Notes: a model not told the origin generated them from the letters alone. A DNA stretch of 27,839 nt from an uncultured Treponema sp. (GCA_937893155.1 CALBGU010000253.1:1-27839), one strand, 5' to 3'; shown: positions 7,336 through 15,748, counted from the stretch's first letter. A program made the numbers and translations.

Positions 7336-10300
7336 TGATTCAGAGAACATACGACCCAGAAAGCGAAGAGCAATTCGCGTGGATGATTTCGTCGCTGAAA
7401 GACCCGACGCTGTATTCCCAAAACCGTGCGGTGTTTATCCAGCTGTTTTTTTCGCGTTTTACCGAAAGCGAAGCCCGGCGCGTCTTGGATTTTATGCACG
7501 CAGAATTGCCGAGAGCCAAAATCGCGGGAATGAGCCTGTACGGTGACGCAAATGTGAACCTCAACACGCAGAAATTCATTCGCCTCAATATTTGTCAGTT
7601 CGACGAGAGCGACACGGCGATTTTTGAGTACGACGCACAATCAAAAACACCCGAAGACATTGCGCGCGACTTTAAGCAAAGCCTGTCAACAATCAAAAAT
7701 GCGAAGGGCGTGCTTGTGCTTGCAAGCGGGCTGACGTTCAACATCTCTCGCTTTATGGAAAACGCATCTGCGGGGAACGAAAACATACCGTTCTTCGGCG
7801 CGGTAAGCAACATCAACACCGCCGACAGCAAATTCGTGAACCCGTATGTCCTCGCAACACACACGATTGAGAACGGCATTGTTGCGGTCGTGTTCTTCGG
7901 CGACAATTTGCACTTTCACACAGAATATACATTCGGTTGGAAACCAATCGGCAAGCAATTCGCCGTGGAAACAGGGACGGCGACAACCATCGGCGACACT
8001 CTAGTAACCAAAATAGACGGAAAACCAGCCACAGAAATATTCAAACGCTATCTCGATGTGGACCCCGACAGGCATTTTGTATCAAACATTTGTGAATTTC
8101 CGCTCGTTGTTGAGCGCAATGGGGTCATTCAGGCGCGCATTCCGTGCGGATTCAACCAAAAAGGTGAATTTAACGTAATGGGAGACATCAAAAACGGGGA
8201 GCAAATACGCTTTTCATACGGAAAAACAGACGACATCTTGCGCGATTCATATCATTCGCAAGCAAAAATGGCTGAATTCTTGCCGCAAGGTATCTTTTTG
8301 TATGTGTGTGCGAACCGCGCAATCTTTATGAAAGACAGAGCGTGGGAAGAAATCGACGGATACTCGAAGATTGCACCGAATTTGATGTATTGTCACGGCT
8401 TTGCGGAATTGTATCGCTACAAAAATCACGGCGGAGTGTTCAACAGCACGCTAATTTCGGTCGGACTTCGCGAAGGAGAACGCGACGCAAACGGCGGCAA
8501 GTGGCACACGGTATTGCCAAAGGGGCTTGTTTCGTTCGACGTGCAAGACAGCGACTTTACAAGCAGAAAAACACAAGAAAACGGCGCACAATCCTCTGTG
8601 GAAATCGCAAAAGAGCGGTGGATAAATGCAGTTGACGCGGTGCAAAAGCCAAAAACAGCATTACATACATCTAACGGCATATATTATATGGAAGAAAACG
8701 CTGTTGAAGACCATTTCAGCACGCAGAAAGATATGGAAGCAGGCGACGCGGTTCATTCCATGTTCGAGCGACCGCTGGGGAAATCCATTCCCCTCTCTGA
8801 CCGTCTCGTAACATTCTTGGAAGCAACCACCGCCGACCTTGCCTGCGCCACGGAAGAGGCAAAAGCAGCAAGCAAAGCCAAATCCGACTTTCTGAGTAAT
8901 ATGAGCCACGAAATCCGCACGCCTATTAACGCCGTGTTAGGCTTGGACGAGATGATTTTGAGGGAATCCGCAGAGCAAAATATCAAAAATTACGCGCGCG
9001 ACATTCAAAGTGCGGGGCGGGCATTGCTTGCGATAGTGAATGACATCTTAGATTTTTCAAAAATTGAAGCAGGCAAGATGGAAATCATCGAATCGCCGTA
9101 CGATTTGCGCCAAGTCGTGAATGATTTAACCAATATGGTCGCCGCAAGAGCCGAAAGCAAGGGCTTAGAGTTCATCGTTGACGTAGATGAGACCATTCCT
9201 CACCTGCTTTATGGCGATAGCGTTCGTATTCAGCAGTGCGCGCTCAACATTCTCACGAACGCCGTCAAGTACACGCGAAAAGGGCGTGTTATGCTGTCTA
9301 TCGGCGCGGAGGAAACGGCAAAATCAGATGAAATTGAGCTTTGCATTTCTGTGCACGACACGGGAATCGGTATCAAAGAGGAAGATTTGAAAAAGTTAGC
9401 CTCGCCGTTCGAGCGGATAGAGGAATCGCGCAACAGGTCTATCGAAGGCACGGGACTTGGAATGAGTATTGTAAACGGATTGCTCAAAAAAATGGGCAGT
9501 GAACTCATTGTGCAAAGCGAATATGGCGAAGGCTCGCGTTTTTCGTTCGCGGTGAAACAAAAAGTGCGCGACGCAGAACGCATCGGCACTTACGCGGAGG
9601 CGCGAGAGGCATTGCAGAGCACGATTGAGTCTTCCTACCGCGAAAGTTTCCAAGCGCCAAGCGCCGAGATACTTGTTATTGATGACACACCGATGAACAT
9701 CGCCGTGTTTCGTGGCTTACTCAAAGCAACACGGTGCAAAATCGACTCGGCAGAGAGCGCCGACGAAGGTTTGACGCTCACTCGAACGAAGAAATACGAC
9801 ATTTTGTTTGTGGACCACCTTATGCCCAAGAAAGATGGCATTGCTTTTCTGCACGAACTGCGCGCCGACAGCGGCAACGAGAATTCCTCAACCGTGTGCA
9901 TTGCGTTGACGGCAAACGCGGTCTCTGGCGCAAAAGAAATGTATATGGAGGCAGGCTTCAACGGCTATCTCACCAAGCCGATTGACCCGCCGACGCTTGA
10001 AGCAACGATTTCTGCGAACATTCCAAAAGAAAAACTCTTGCACAAAGGCGACACGGGCTATGCGGAAGACAAAAACGGCTGGGACGGCACAGAACGGCGC
10101 AAAAGTTGTGTGTCTGGCAGCGCGGAGGAGCTTTTTTGCACGCTGTTTGACCTCGATATAAATGCCGCGCTCCAAAATTGCGGCACGACAGACACGTTTT
10201 TGACCGCCGTCAACTCATTCTATGAGGCGATTGAAGAGAACGCAAGCACCATTGAGCGCGCATTTGCCGAAAAAGACTGGAATACATTCACGATTAAGGT

Positions 10301-10877
10301 TCACGCGCTCAAGAGCAGTGCAAAACTCATCGGCGCGAAGGAATTAAGCGAACAGGCAAAGGCGCTTGAACGTGCTGGCGATATACTCCGCGGTGCAGGA
10401 ATTGACAAAAACACAGTGCAACAACCAATTCTGCACGACGGAAAGGACAAAAACACCGTGCAAAATGCAATCCGTGCCGACGGAAAGACCGAAAACATCG
10501 TGCAAAACCAAATCCGTACAGACGAAATGGCTGAAAACACTGAGAAATTGCTTTTTCGTTATCGCGGATATGAGAAAACACTGTGCAAACTGCTTTCCCG
10601 TGAAGCAAAAAACGCTGACGCACACAAAACCAGTGATTCCTCCGCCAAGAAAAAGCCAATGCTGGATAAAATGAAACTTTCAGAGGCACTATATGCGCTG
10701 AATGAGGTTGTTTCTGCCTTTGATTTTGACACGGCAGAGCTGATTTTGTCGGAATTGGAGTCTTTTTCGCTGCAAGATGAGATAATCGAGCCGTTTCGCC
10801 GTGTTCGTAAATCAATAAAGGACGTGGACGCGCAAAAAGCAAAGGATTCGATAGCAGCATTGCTTGAAATCATATAG
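7335..10877 (+). CDS. FIST-domain hybrid sensor histidine kinase (FIST-HisKA-HATPase-REC-Hpt)
   Basis: The start at 7335 gives 1180 residues. An in-frame ATG at 7299 lies inside the terminator and is upstream of the -10. Domains in order: FIST_N about 20-215 and FIST_C about 220-370, a cytoplasmic ligand sensor; linker and coiled coil to 510; HisKA with phospho-acceptor His525 in MSHEIRTP; HATPase with ILTNAVKYT and EGTGLGMSIV; REC about 777-895 with Asp827 in FVDHLMP and ILVIDD; and Hpt with His990 in VHALKSSAKL. No membrane segment is seen. Between Hpt helices, residues 1024-1065 are three near-identical 14-residue repeats absent from normal Hpt domains. A complete phosphorelay is present; the final response regulator is not in the window. 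The gene is monocistronic, with its own promoter and terminator. Confidence 0.92.
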   Translation: MIQRTYDPESEEQFAWMISSLKDPTLYSQNRAVFIQLFFSRFTESEARRVLDFMHAELPRAKIAGMSLYGDANVNLNTQKFIRLNICQFDESDTAIFEYDAQSKTPEDIARDFKQSLSTIKNAKGVLVLASGLTFNISRFMENASAGNENIPFFGAVSNINTADSKFVNPYVLATHTIENGIVAVVFFGDNLHFHTEYTFGWKPIGKQFAVETGTATTIGDTLVTKIDGKPATEIFKRYLDVDPDRHFVSNICEFPLVVERNGVIQARIPCGFNQKGEFNVMGDIKNGEQIRFSYGKTDDILRDSYHSQAKMAEFLPQGIFLYVCANRAIFMKDRAWEEIDGYSKIAPNLMYCHGFAELYRYKNHGGVFNSTLISVGLREGERDANGGKWHTVLPKGLVSFDVQDSDFTSRKTQENGAQSSVEIAKERWINAVDAVQKPKTALHTSNGIYYMEENAVEDHFSTQKDMEAGDAVHSMFERPLGKSIPLSDRLVTFLEATTADLACATEEAKAASKAKSDFLSNMSHEIRTPINAVLGLDEMILRESAEQNIKNYARDIQSAGRALLAIVNDILDFSKIEAGKMEIIESPYDLRQVVNDLTNMVAARAESKGLEFIVDVDETIPHLLYGDSVRIQQCALNILTNAVKYTRKGRVMLSIGAEETAKSDEIELCISVHDTGIGIKEEDLKKLASPFERIEESRNRSIEGTGLGMSIVNGLLKKMGSELIVQSEYGEGSRFSFAVKQKVRDAERIGTYAEAREALQSTIESSYRESFQAPSAEILVIDDTPMNIAVFRGLLKATRCKIDSAESADEGLTLTRTKKYDILFVDHLMPKKDGIAFLHELRADSGNENSSTVCIALTANAVSGAKEMYMEAGFNGYLTKPIDPPTLEATISANIPKEKLLHKGDTGYAEDKNGWDGTERRKSCVSGSAEELFCTLFDLDINAALQNCGTTDTFLTAVNSFYEAIEENASTIERAFAEKDWNTFTIKVHALKSSAKLIGAKELSEQAKALERAGDILRGAGIDKNTVQQPILHDGKDKNTVQNAIRADGKTENIVQNQIRTDEMAENTEKLLFRYRGYEKTLCKLLSREAKNADAHKTSDSSAKKKPMLDKMKLSEALYALNEVVSAFDFDTAELILSELESFSLQDEIIEPFRRVRKSIKDVDAQKAKDSIAALLEII
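10404..10571 (+). repeat. 42-bp in-frame tandem repeat inside the Hpt domain
   Basis: Units start at 10404, 10446, 10488 and 10530, exactly 42 bp apart. The peptides begin DKNTVQ, DKNTVQ, TENIVQ and AENTEK. A further DNA-level copy of GAAAACACTG recurs at 10574, 41 bp after 10533, in another frame. The last in-frame unit leads into the normal Hpt helix (ENTEKLLFRYRGYEKTL). Confidence 0.85.
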
Positions 10878-10891
10878 CAAAGCCCGATTTT

Positions 10892-10937
10892 GAAACGCAA
10901 AATGGTCTGTGCAGTGCTGTTTTGCGTTTCTTTTTTC
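10892..10937 (+). terminator. Terminator of the FIST kinase gene
   Basis: A perfect 11-bp stem (GAAACGCAAAA 10892-10902, TTTTGCGTTTC 10920-10930) is followed by six T, 14 bp after the stop codon. Confidence 0.9.
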
Positions 10938-10977
10938 TGCGATATATGCGATGTCGCTGTAAAACAGAGTGTTTTGG

Positions 10978-11036
10978 CAAAAAAAGAGCCGTTTTCACGC
11001 TGCAACAAAGCGATTGCAGATAAAAAACGGCTCTTG
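10978..11036 (-). terminator. Terminator of the HAD/methyltransferase operon, possibly bidirectional
   Basis: Arms 10984-10995 and 11024-11035 form a perfect 12-bp stem (AAGAGCCGTTTT), with an inner 6-bp stem CTGCAA/TTGCAG. On the minus strand a run of T follows the stem. On plus the tail is only GTTTTCT, so it mainly serves the minus-strand genes. It sits tail to tail with the kinase terminator. Confidence 0.85.
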
Positions 11037-11056
11037 TTTTCTGATTGGAGCACTTT

Positions 11057-11716
11057 TTATTTTTGCAAAATGATGTGTGCGATGTCCGCAGGTGTTTTTG
11101 CGATTGCAATCGCGCCCGCGTCTTCGAGTTCCGAGCGATTCCCAAAGCCGAAAAGCACGCCGATGCAATCCAGCCCTGCTTCCTTTGCGCCGTTTACGTC
11201 AAAAACACGGTCGCCCACCATAACCGCGCGGCTTTTGTCCTCTATGCCCGCCGCGGCAAGCACATATTCAATGATTTCTGATTTCTTTGCGCGTGTTTCC
11301 TCGATGTCGCTCCCGCCGACATACGCAAAGTAATGCGCAACTCCAAAATGCGCAAGCAATTTTTTGGCATACGCTTCTGGTTTGCTCGTTGCCACAAACA
11401 ATTTTTTGCCGTTTTTCGACAGCGTTTCAAATAATTCGCGCAAGCCTTCGTACATTGCACACTCAAACAGCCCTTTTTTTGCGTACTGTTCGCGAAAAAT
11501 CTTTATCGCAGAAGGAATTTCGCTTTCAGGAAGACCAAAATACTCCTTGAAACTATACGAAAGCGGCGGACCGATGAGCTTTTTATACTCGCTCCGAGGC
11601 ACATCGCGCCCAGAAATGACTGATTTCACAAAGTCAAAGGTGTTAAAGATTCCTGCAGAGGTGTCCGCAATCGTGCCATCAAAATCAAACAGCACATAAT
11701 CATATATTTTTGACAT
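11057..11716 (-). CDS. HAD-superfamily phosphatase (phosphoglycolate phosphatase/PpaX-like)
   Basis: This 219-residue protein has HAD motif I at Asp11-x-Asp13 (LFDFDGTIADT), motif II around FVATSKPEAYAKK, and motif IV VMVGDRVFDVNGAKEAG. An alpha-helical C1 cap lies between motifs I and II, as in Gph/PpaX proteins. It should hydrolyse a small phosphate ester in the cytoplasm; the substrate is not determinable. An AAGGAA site precedes the ATG. It lies 12 bp after the chain-length-factor gene, so it is likely the last gene of that operon, and a strong terminator follows. A role in cofactor or precursor salvage for the polyketide-like pair is possible but unproven. Confidence 0.85.
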   Translation of the reverse strand: MSKIYDYVLFDFDGTIADTSAGIFNTFDFVKSVISGRDVPRSEYKKLIGPPLSYSFKEYFGLPESEIPSAIKIFREQYAKKGLFECAMYEGLRELFETLSKNGKKLFVATSKPEAYAKKLLAHFGVAHYFAYVGGSDIEETRAKKSEIIEYVLAAAGIEDKSRAVMVGDRVFDVNGAKEAGLDCIGVLFGFGNRSELEDAGAIAIAKTPADIAHIILQK

Positions 11717-11728
11717 ACAACGCTTCCT

Positions 11729-12385
11729 TTACAATACTGTTTTGAGGAAATCCGCCGGGGAAAGCTCTTTTTTCAATTCCGAAAGCTCCAACGGCACAGA
11801 TAAACCATCATTTTTCGCCGAAAGACAGAACGAAAACGCAAGCGGTTGTGCATTTTTGTCGCGTGAATCGCCATATTCTTCGGGGATACACTCGTCCGCG
11901 TACACAAAAAGCACCGCTGCTTCATCGCCTGAAAGAACGGGCGCGCAGGCACACAAAAAAGCATCTACAAAACAGTGCTTCGACGGAAAAACAACCGTGT
12001 ATCCGCTTTTTAATCCCAGCGCAATCGAAGCCGAAGCAATCGGCGCATTAAAAACCGAATTGGCAAACGAGGCAGGCAAAATCTCTCCGTCCTCGAGTAT
12101 CTCGCGGTTGATTTCAAATTCGCGCTTTATTTCGCCGCGAAAAGACGCAAACACTTGCTTAATATCACCGCACCCCGCATTTTCAATCGCATCGTGAACA
12201 ACCTGCACCGTCATTCTGGAAATTTGGCTTAATCTGCGGCGAAAAAGCGGCGGCGTAAACTCCAATTTTGGAGATTCTGGGGCATTCAAAATACTTTTTT
12301 TGCCGTCTTTCCATTCTTGCCAATCAGATTCGCTTGCCAATCCCGGCGCCCATTTTGCAGGCTTAGAAACAAAAATCGTCTGCAT
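11729..12385 (-). CDS. Ketosynthase-like chain-length factor (aryl-polyene/ApeC type)
   Basis: The N-terminus WAPGLASESDWQEWKDGKK is the characteristic opening of the short ketoacyl-synthase-like proteins called chain-length factors in aryl-polyene and flexirubin clusters. At 218 residues it is half the size of a real ketosynthase and corresponds to the N-terminal thiolase-like half only. SFANSVFNAPIASASIALGL is the expected dimer-interface region. The Cys-His-His triad of a working condensing enzyme is not apparent. It begins 2 bp after the methyltransferase stop, so the two are translationally linked. No ketosynthase, ketoreductase, dehydratase or carrier protein is present here; the rest of the pathway must be elsewhere or lost. 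Confidence 0.8.
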   Translation of the reverse strand: MQTIFVSKPAKWAPGLASESDWQEWKDGKKSILNAPESPKLEFTPPLFRRRLSQISRMTVQVVHDAIENAGCGDIKQVFASFRGEIKREFEINREILEDGEILPASFANSVFNAPIASASIALGLKSGYTVVFPSKHCFVDAFLCACAPVLSGDEAAVLFVYADECIPEEYGDSRDKNAQPLAFSFCLSAKNDGLSVPLELSELKKELSPADFLKTVL

Positions 12386-12387
12386 TT

Positions 12388-13509
12388 TTACGCCTTTCTA
12401 AACACAAGCAGCGAATAACTGTTGCTGCCCAAATTATGATGCGCCGTTTTGAGCGAAAATCCTGCCGCTTCAATCGCGTGCACTAACTCACCGAAACGAT
12501 ACATTTTGCTGTTGCCGTTTGCCATACAGGTAAAATAAAGCGATGTCGCTTGAAGCGCATAACTTTCCCCTGCGTATTTTTGCTTGTCCCACAGCGGCTC
12601 AAGCACATACACATCAGTGTCTGCTCGCGCGGCTGAGTAGACTTTGCTCAAAATTTTGGTGATTTGCTTGAGCGAAAAGCAATCCAAAAACTGGCTCATC
12701 CAAAACGCATCTGCATTGTCGGGAAGTCTTGTTTCTGCATCAAGCACATTGCCCGAAACGGTCGAAATCCGCGCAGAAAATCCTGCATTTTTTGCATTTT
12801 CTTCGGCAACCGCAGTCTGTCCGGGCAAATCCACGATAGAAACTCGCACATTCGGATTGTATGAGCAGCACGCAATCGCCCATTTTGCCGTATTTCCGCC
12901 AATATCCACAAGATGATTCACCGCAGATGAAAACACAATCGGCAATGCGTCAGGAAAAGCAATGTCGCTGTAAAAATGGTCAAACTCGAACCAGCTTTTT
13001 TTCTCGCGCGGTGGCAGCGTGGAAAGCGCTTCGTAAATCGTTGTCCACTGTTCGCCGAAAACACGCAAGCCTTCTGGCTTTCCATTCTTTACGGATTCAA
13101 GCAACTGCAACGCACCTGAATAGCAAATATCGTTCACAAAATTAAAATTTACTTGCGTCAATTCGTCTTCAAGCAGGAAAAAGCCCGTTTTTCCAAGAAC
13201 ATATTTTTCCGCATCTTCGCCAGAATCGCTCGAAAAGCGCAAAACGCCCATTCCCAGCGCCATCTCGCACAAAACGCCTGCGCCGTATTCCGAAATCTCG
13301 CATTTTTTTGCAATTTCCTGCACCGAAATGCCTTCGCTGCCAGCGTCCGAAACCGTACGCACAATTCCCAATTCCAAAGCGGCACGAATTGCCTGAAAAG
13401 TAAGCGGAGAAAACGCAATTTTCTGCGCTTCAACTTTTGCATCTACCGCACGAATATCGTCGATTTTCATATTTTCGGGCGAATAATACGCCCTGTCATT
13501 TGTAGCCAT
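12388..13509 (-). CDS. SAM-dependent O-methyltransferase (Methyltransf_2 type with dimerisation domain)
   Basis: This 373-residue protein has an N-terminal winged-helix dimerisation region (about 30-95, including SVQEIAKKCEISEYGAGVLC) and a C-terminal Rossmann SAM-binding domain starting at VDIGGNT (201-207). The VSIVDLPGQ acidic loop and the PDNADAFWMSQFLDCF region of small-molecule O-methyltransferases follow. Its tight coupling to an aryl-polyene-type chain-length factor suggests methylation of the aryl head group, as proposed for such clusters. The promoter TTGACT-N18-TAAAAT ends 6 nt before the ATG. It is divergent from the MATE gene across a 169-bp gap. Confidence 0.85.
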   Translation of the reverse strand: MATNDRAYYSPENMKIDDIRAVDAKVEAQKIAFSPLTFQAIRAALELGIVRTVSDAGSEGISVQEIAKKCEISEYGAGVLCEMALGMGVLRFSSDSGEDAEKYVLGKTGFFLLEDELTQVNFNFVNDICYSGALQLLESVKNGKPEGLRVFGEQWTTIYEALSTLPPREKKSWFEFDHFYSDIAFPDALPIVFSSAVNHLVDIGGNTAKWAIACCSYNPNVRVSIVDLPGQTAVAEENAKNAGFSARISTVSGNVLDAETRLPDNADAFWMSQFLDCFSLKQITKILSKVYSAARADTDVYVLEPLWDKQKYAGESYALQATSLYFTCMANGNSKMYRFGELVHAIEAAGFSLKTAHHNLGSNSYSLLVFRKA

Positions 13510-13515
13510 AATCGC

Positions 13516-13545
13516 ATTTTACAAACAAAAAGCCCCCATAGTCAA
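13516..13545 (-). promoter_or_regulatory. Promoter of the methyltransferase operon, leaderless type
   Basis: On the minus strand TTGACT (13545-13540) and TAAAAT (13521-13516) have an 18-bp spacer. Six nucleotides follow before the ATG at 13509. This is the clearest -35/-10 pair in the window. Confidence 0.75.
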
Positions 13546-13643
13546 CACAAGCAGCGGCAAACAGATTTTATCTTTCTTTAGCAAAAATACCGCAAAAAAA
13601 CGCAAAATTTTCAAAAAAAATACACTATTTTTCTATTTATCTA

Positions 13644-13672
13644 TTGATTATCTAAAGGATATTTTAGAGAAT
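13644..13672 (+). promoter_or_regulatory. Promoter of the MATE gene, probably leaderless
   Basis: TTGATT (13644-13649) and the weak GAGAAT (13667-13672) are 17 bp apart, with 6 nt to the ATG at 13679. An AAAGGA at 13654-13659 is too far upstream to act as a ribosome site. Confidence 0.5.
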
Positions 13673-13678
13673 AACGGT

Positions 13679-15028
13679 ATGGCAAAGAATCTTGATATTT
13701 TTGAAAACGACCCCGTTCCAAAGGCGGTCGCAAAACTTGCAATTCCAACAGTTGCAAGTATGCTTGTTGCGGTTATTTACAATATGGTTGACACGTTTTT
13801 CGTCGGCAAACTCGGAGACCCGAATCAAGTTGCAGCGGTTTCCATTGCAACACCCGTTTTTCTTTTTCTTATGGCAGCAGGAAATATGTTTGGAATGGGC
13901 GGCAGTTCCTTTATTTCGCGTGCACTCGGCGAAAAGAATTTAGACAAAGTAAAACACATTTCCGCATTTTGTTTTTACGGTTCAATTATCATCGGCATTT
14001 TCGGTGCATTTTTATTTTTTGCAGGTATGACCACCATTTTGTCTTTGATTGGCTCAAGCTCGGCTACCGCACCTTTTGCGCGAGACTATCTTTCGTACAT
14101 CGCTTACGGAGCGCCGCTGGTGGTGCTTTCCACGGCGTATTCAAACCTTGTGCGCGGAGAAGGAGCGGCAACAACGGCGATGGTCGGAATGATGAGCGGC
14201 ACTGTTGCAAATATCATTCTTGACCCGATTATGATTTTGAATCTGAAAATGGGAGTTTCAGGAGCCGCAATCGCGACCGTTATCGGAAATGCCGTTTCCC
14301 TTGCCATTTATTTATTCCACGTTTGCAGCAAAAAATCGCTCCTTTCCATTCACATCAAAGATTTCAAAATGGGAGACAGAATTGCGGCTTCCGTTTTTGC
14401 AATCGGACTCCCCGCCTCTCTCAACAACATATTGATGAGCCTCAGCAATATCGTGATGAACAATTTTCTGTCTACATACGGCGATATTCCTGTGGCAAGT
14501 ATGGGCGTTGCACAAAAGGCAAATATGCTCGTGGTCTTTTTACAAATGGGACTAGCGGCAGGCGTACAGCCATTGATAGGCTATTGCTACGGCGCAAAGA
14601 ATTTCAGACGAATGAAAGATTCAATGCGCTTTGCGATGTTCACCAATCTCGTCATCGGAGTCACAATGACCACGATTTATATTTTCTTCAGCCGAAATAT
14701 CGTCAGTACGTTCATCAAAGACGCAGAAGTCATTGAAACAGGAAATATGATGCTCAAAGCGCTGATGGTTTCTGCTCCTATTTTGGGCTCGCTGTTCATT
14801 TTCAATTTTTCGTTTCAGGCAATGGGCAAAGCATTGCAAGCACTTGCGCTGTCTGTCAGCCGCCAAGGTTTCGTGTTTTTGCCGATGCTTTTTATCGGAC
14901 GCTCTCTGGCAGGCTTAAACGGCATTGTGTACGCACAGCCAACAGCCGACATCGTATCGATTGTGATTGCATTTTTGATGTTCCTTTATATGAACCGAAA
15001 TTTCAAAAACAGCGAAAAAATCGCATAA
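13679..15028 (+). CDS. MATE-family multidrug/metabolite efflux transporter
   Basis: This 449-residue protein has twelve predicted transmembrane segments in two homologous halves. The N-terminal signature VDTFFVGKLGDPNQVAAVSI with the following MFGMGGSSFISRALG stretch is typical of the MATE family, and VQPLIGYCYGAKNF repeats it in the second half. MATE proteins export organic cations or metabolites in exchange for Na+ or H+ across the inner membrane. It is divergent from the methyltransferase/chain-length-factor operon, and export of that pathway's product is conceivable, but MATE genes are common and the link is weak. It appears to be a single-gene unit, with rsmD starting from its own promoter 51 bp downstream. 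Confidence 0.93.
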   Translation: MAKNLDIFENDPVPKAVAKLAIPTVASMLVAVIYNMVDTFFVGKLGDPNQVAAVSIATPVFLFLMAAGNMFGMGGSSFISRALGEKNLDKVKHISAFCFYGSIIIGIFGAFLFFAGMTTILSLIGSSSATAPFARDYLSYIAYGAPLVVLSTAYSNLVRGEGAATTAMVGMMSGTVANIILDPIMILNLKMGVSGAAIATVIGNAVSLAIYLFHVCSKKSLLSIHIKDFKMGDRIAASVFAIGLPASLNNILMSLSNIVMNNFLSTYGDIPVASMGVAQKANMLVVFLQMGLAAGVQPLIGYCYGAKNFRRMKDSMRFAMFTNLVIGVTMTTIYIFFSRNIVSTFIKDAEVIETGNMMLKALMVSAPILGSLFIFNFSFQAMGKALQALALSVSRQGFVFLPMLFIGRSLAGLNGIVYAQPTADIVSIVIAFLMFLYMNRNFKNSEKIA

Positions 15029-15044
15029 AAACGCACAATACGCA

Positions 15045-15073
15045 TTGAAAACGCCGCCCTTTTCGTGTAAACT
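15045..15073 (+). promoter_or_regulatory. Promoter of rsmD, leaderless type
   Basis: TTGAAA (15045-15050), a 17-bp spacer and TAAACT (15068-15073) lead directly to the ATG at 15080 with 6 nt between. Confidence 0.7.
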
Positions 15074-15079
15074 CAATCT

Positions 15080-15661
15080 ATGCGAATAACAGGTGGCGTT
15101 TTAAAAGGCAGACTTACAGAAGTTCCAAACGGAAATATGGCGATTCGTCCTGCAATGGATAGAATGAGAGAGTCAATTTTCGGCATTTTGGGTGATTTAA
15201 GCGGAAAATCTTTCTTGGATTTATTTTCAGGTTCAGGAACCATCGCCATTGAAGCCGTCTCACACGGAGCCTATCCGGTATCCCTTTGCGAGATGGACAA
15301 ATCCAAAGCAAAAACAGTGCTTGCAAACGTGAGCATCACCGAAAAAGAACTCGGTAAAAAAATCGATTGTCATTTTATGGCAGTGGAACTTTTCTTAAAA
15401 CGATGCAAAAAACAGTTTGATTTTATCTTTTTTGACCCGCCGTTCCCGTACAAATTTCGCCTAGAACTGCTGCAAACCGCCGAAAAGCGTTCACTGATTA
15501 CAGAAAACGGCACAATTATGATTCATCGACCAAGCGAAGACCCGCTTCCCGAAAAAATCGGCAAACTCGAGCGAACCGACCAGCGAGTTTACGGTCGCTC
15601 AATCGTAGATTTTTATCGCTACAGCAACACTTCCGATGAACAAAACGAGAAAAAATGCTAA
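15080..15661 (+). CDS. rsmD: 16S rRNA (guanine(966)-N2)-methyltransferase
   Basis: This 193-residue protein matches RsmD throughout. It opens MRITGGVLKGR with the IRPAMDRMRESIFGIL region that contacts rRNA, then the SAM-binding motif FLDLFSGSGTIAIEA, and the catalytic DPPF at 119-122. It methylates N2 of G966 in 16S rRNA during 30S assembly. The C-terminal 12 residues are polar and probably disordered. It has its own promoter inside the 51-bp gap after the MATE gene, with no terminator between them. Length and motifs are standard. Confidence 0.95.
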   Translation: MRITGGVLKGRLTEVPNGNMAIRPAMDRMRESIFGILGDLSGKSFLDLFSGSGTIAIEAVSHGAYPVSLCEMDKSKAKTVLANVSITEKELGKKIDCHFMAVELFLKRCKKQFDFIFFDPPFPYKFRLELLQTAEKRSLITENGTIMIHRPSEDPLPEKIGKLERTDQRVYGRSIVDFYRYSNTSDEQNEKKC

Positions 15662-15688
15662 AAAAAGTTTGAAAAACAACACTAAATC

Positions 15689-15735
15689 TTGACAATCTAA
15701 AATTCCGTGTTACCATTATAATTGTAGATTGTTAA
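15689..15735 (+). promoter_or_regulatory. Promoter of the TPR gene pair flanked by an 11-bp inverted repeat (operator?)
   Basis: The -35 TTGACA (15689-15694) is followed by either TGTTACCAT, an extended -10 with TACCAT at 15711-15716 (16-bp spacer), or the perfect TATAAT at 15717-15722 (22 bp, too long). TTGACAATCTA (15689-15699) and TAGATTGTTAA (15725-15735) are inverted repeats matching at 10 of 11 positions, covering the -35 and the transcript start. The arrangement suits a repressor site. Confidence 0.55.
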
Positions 15736-15748
15736 TAGGAAAAGTTTT

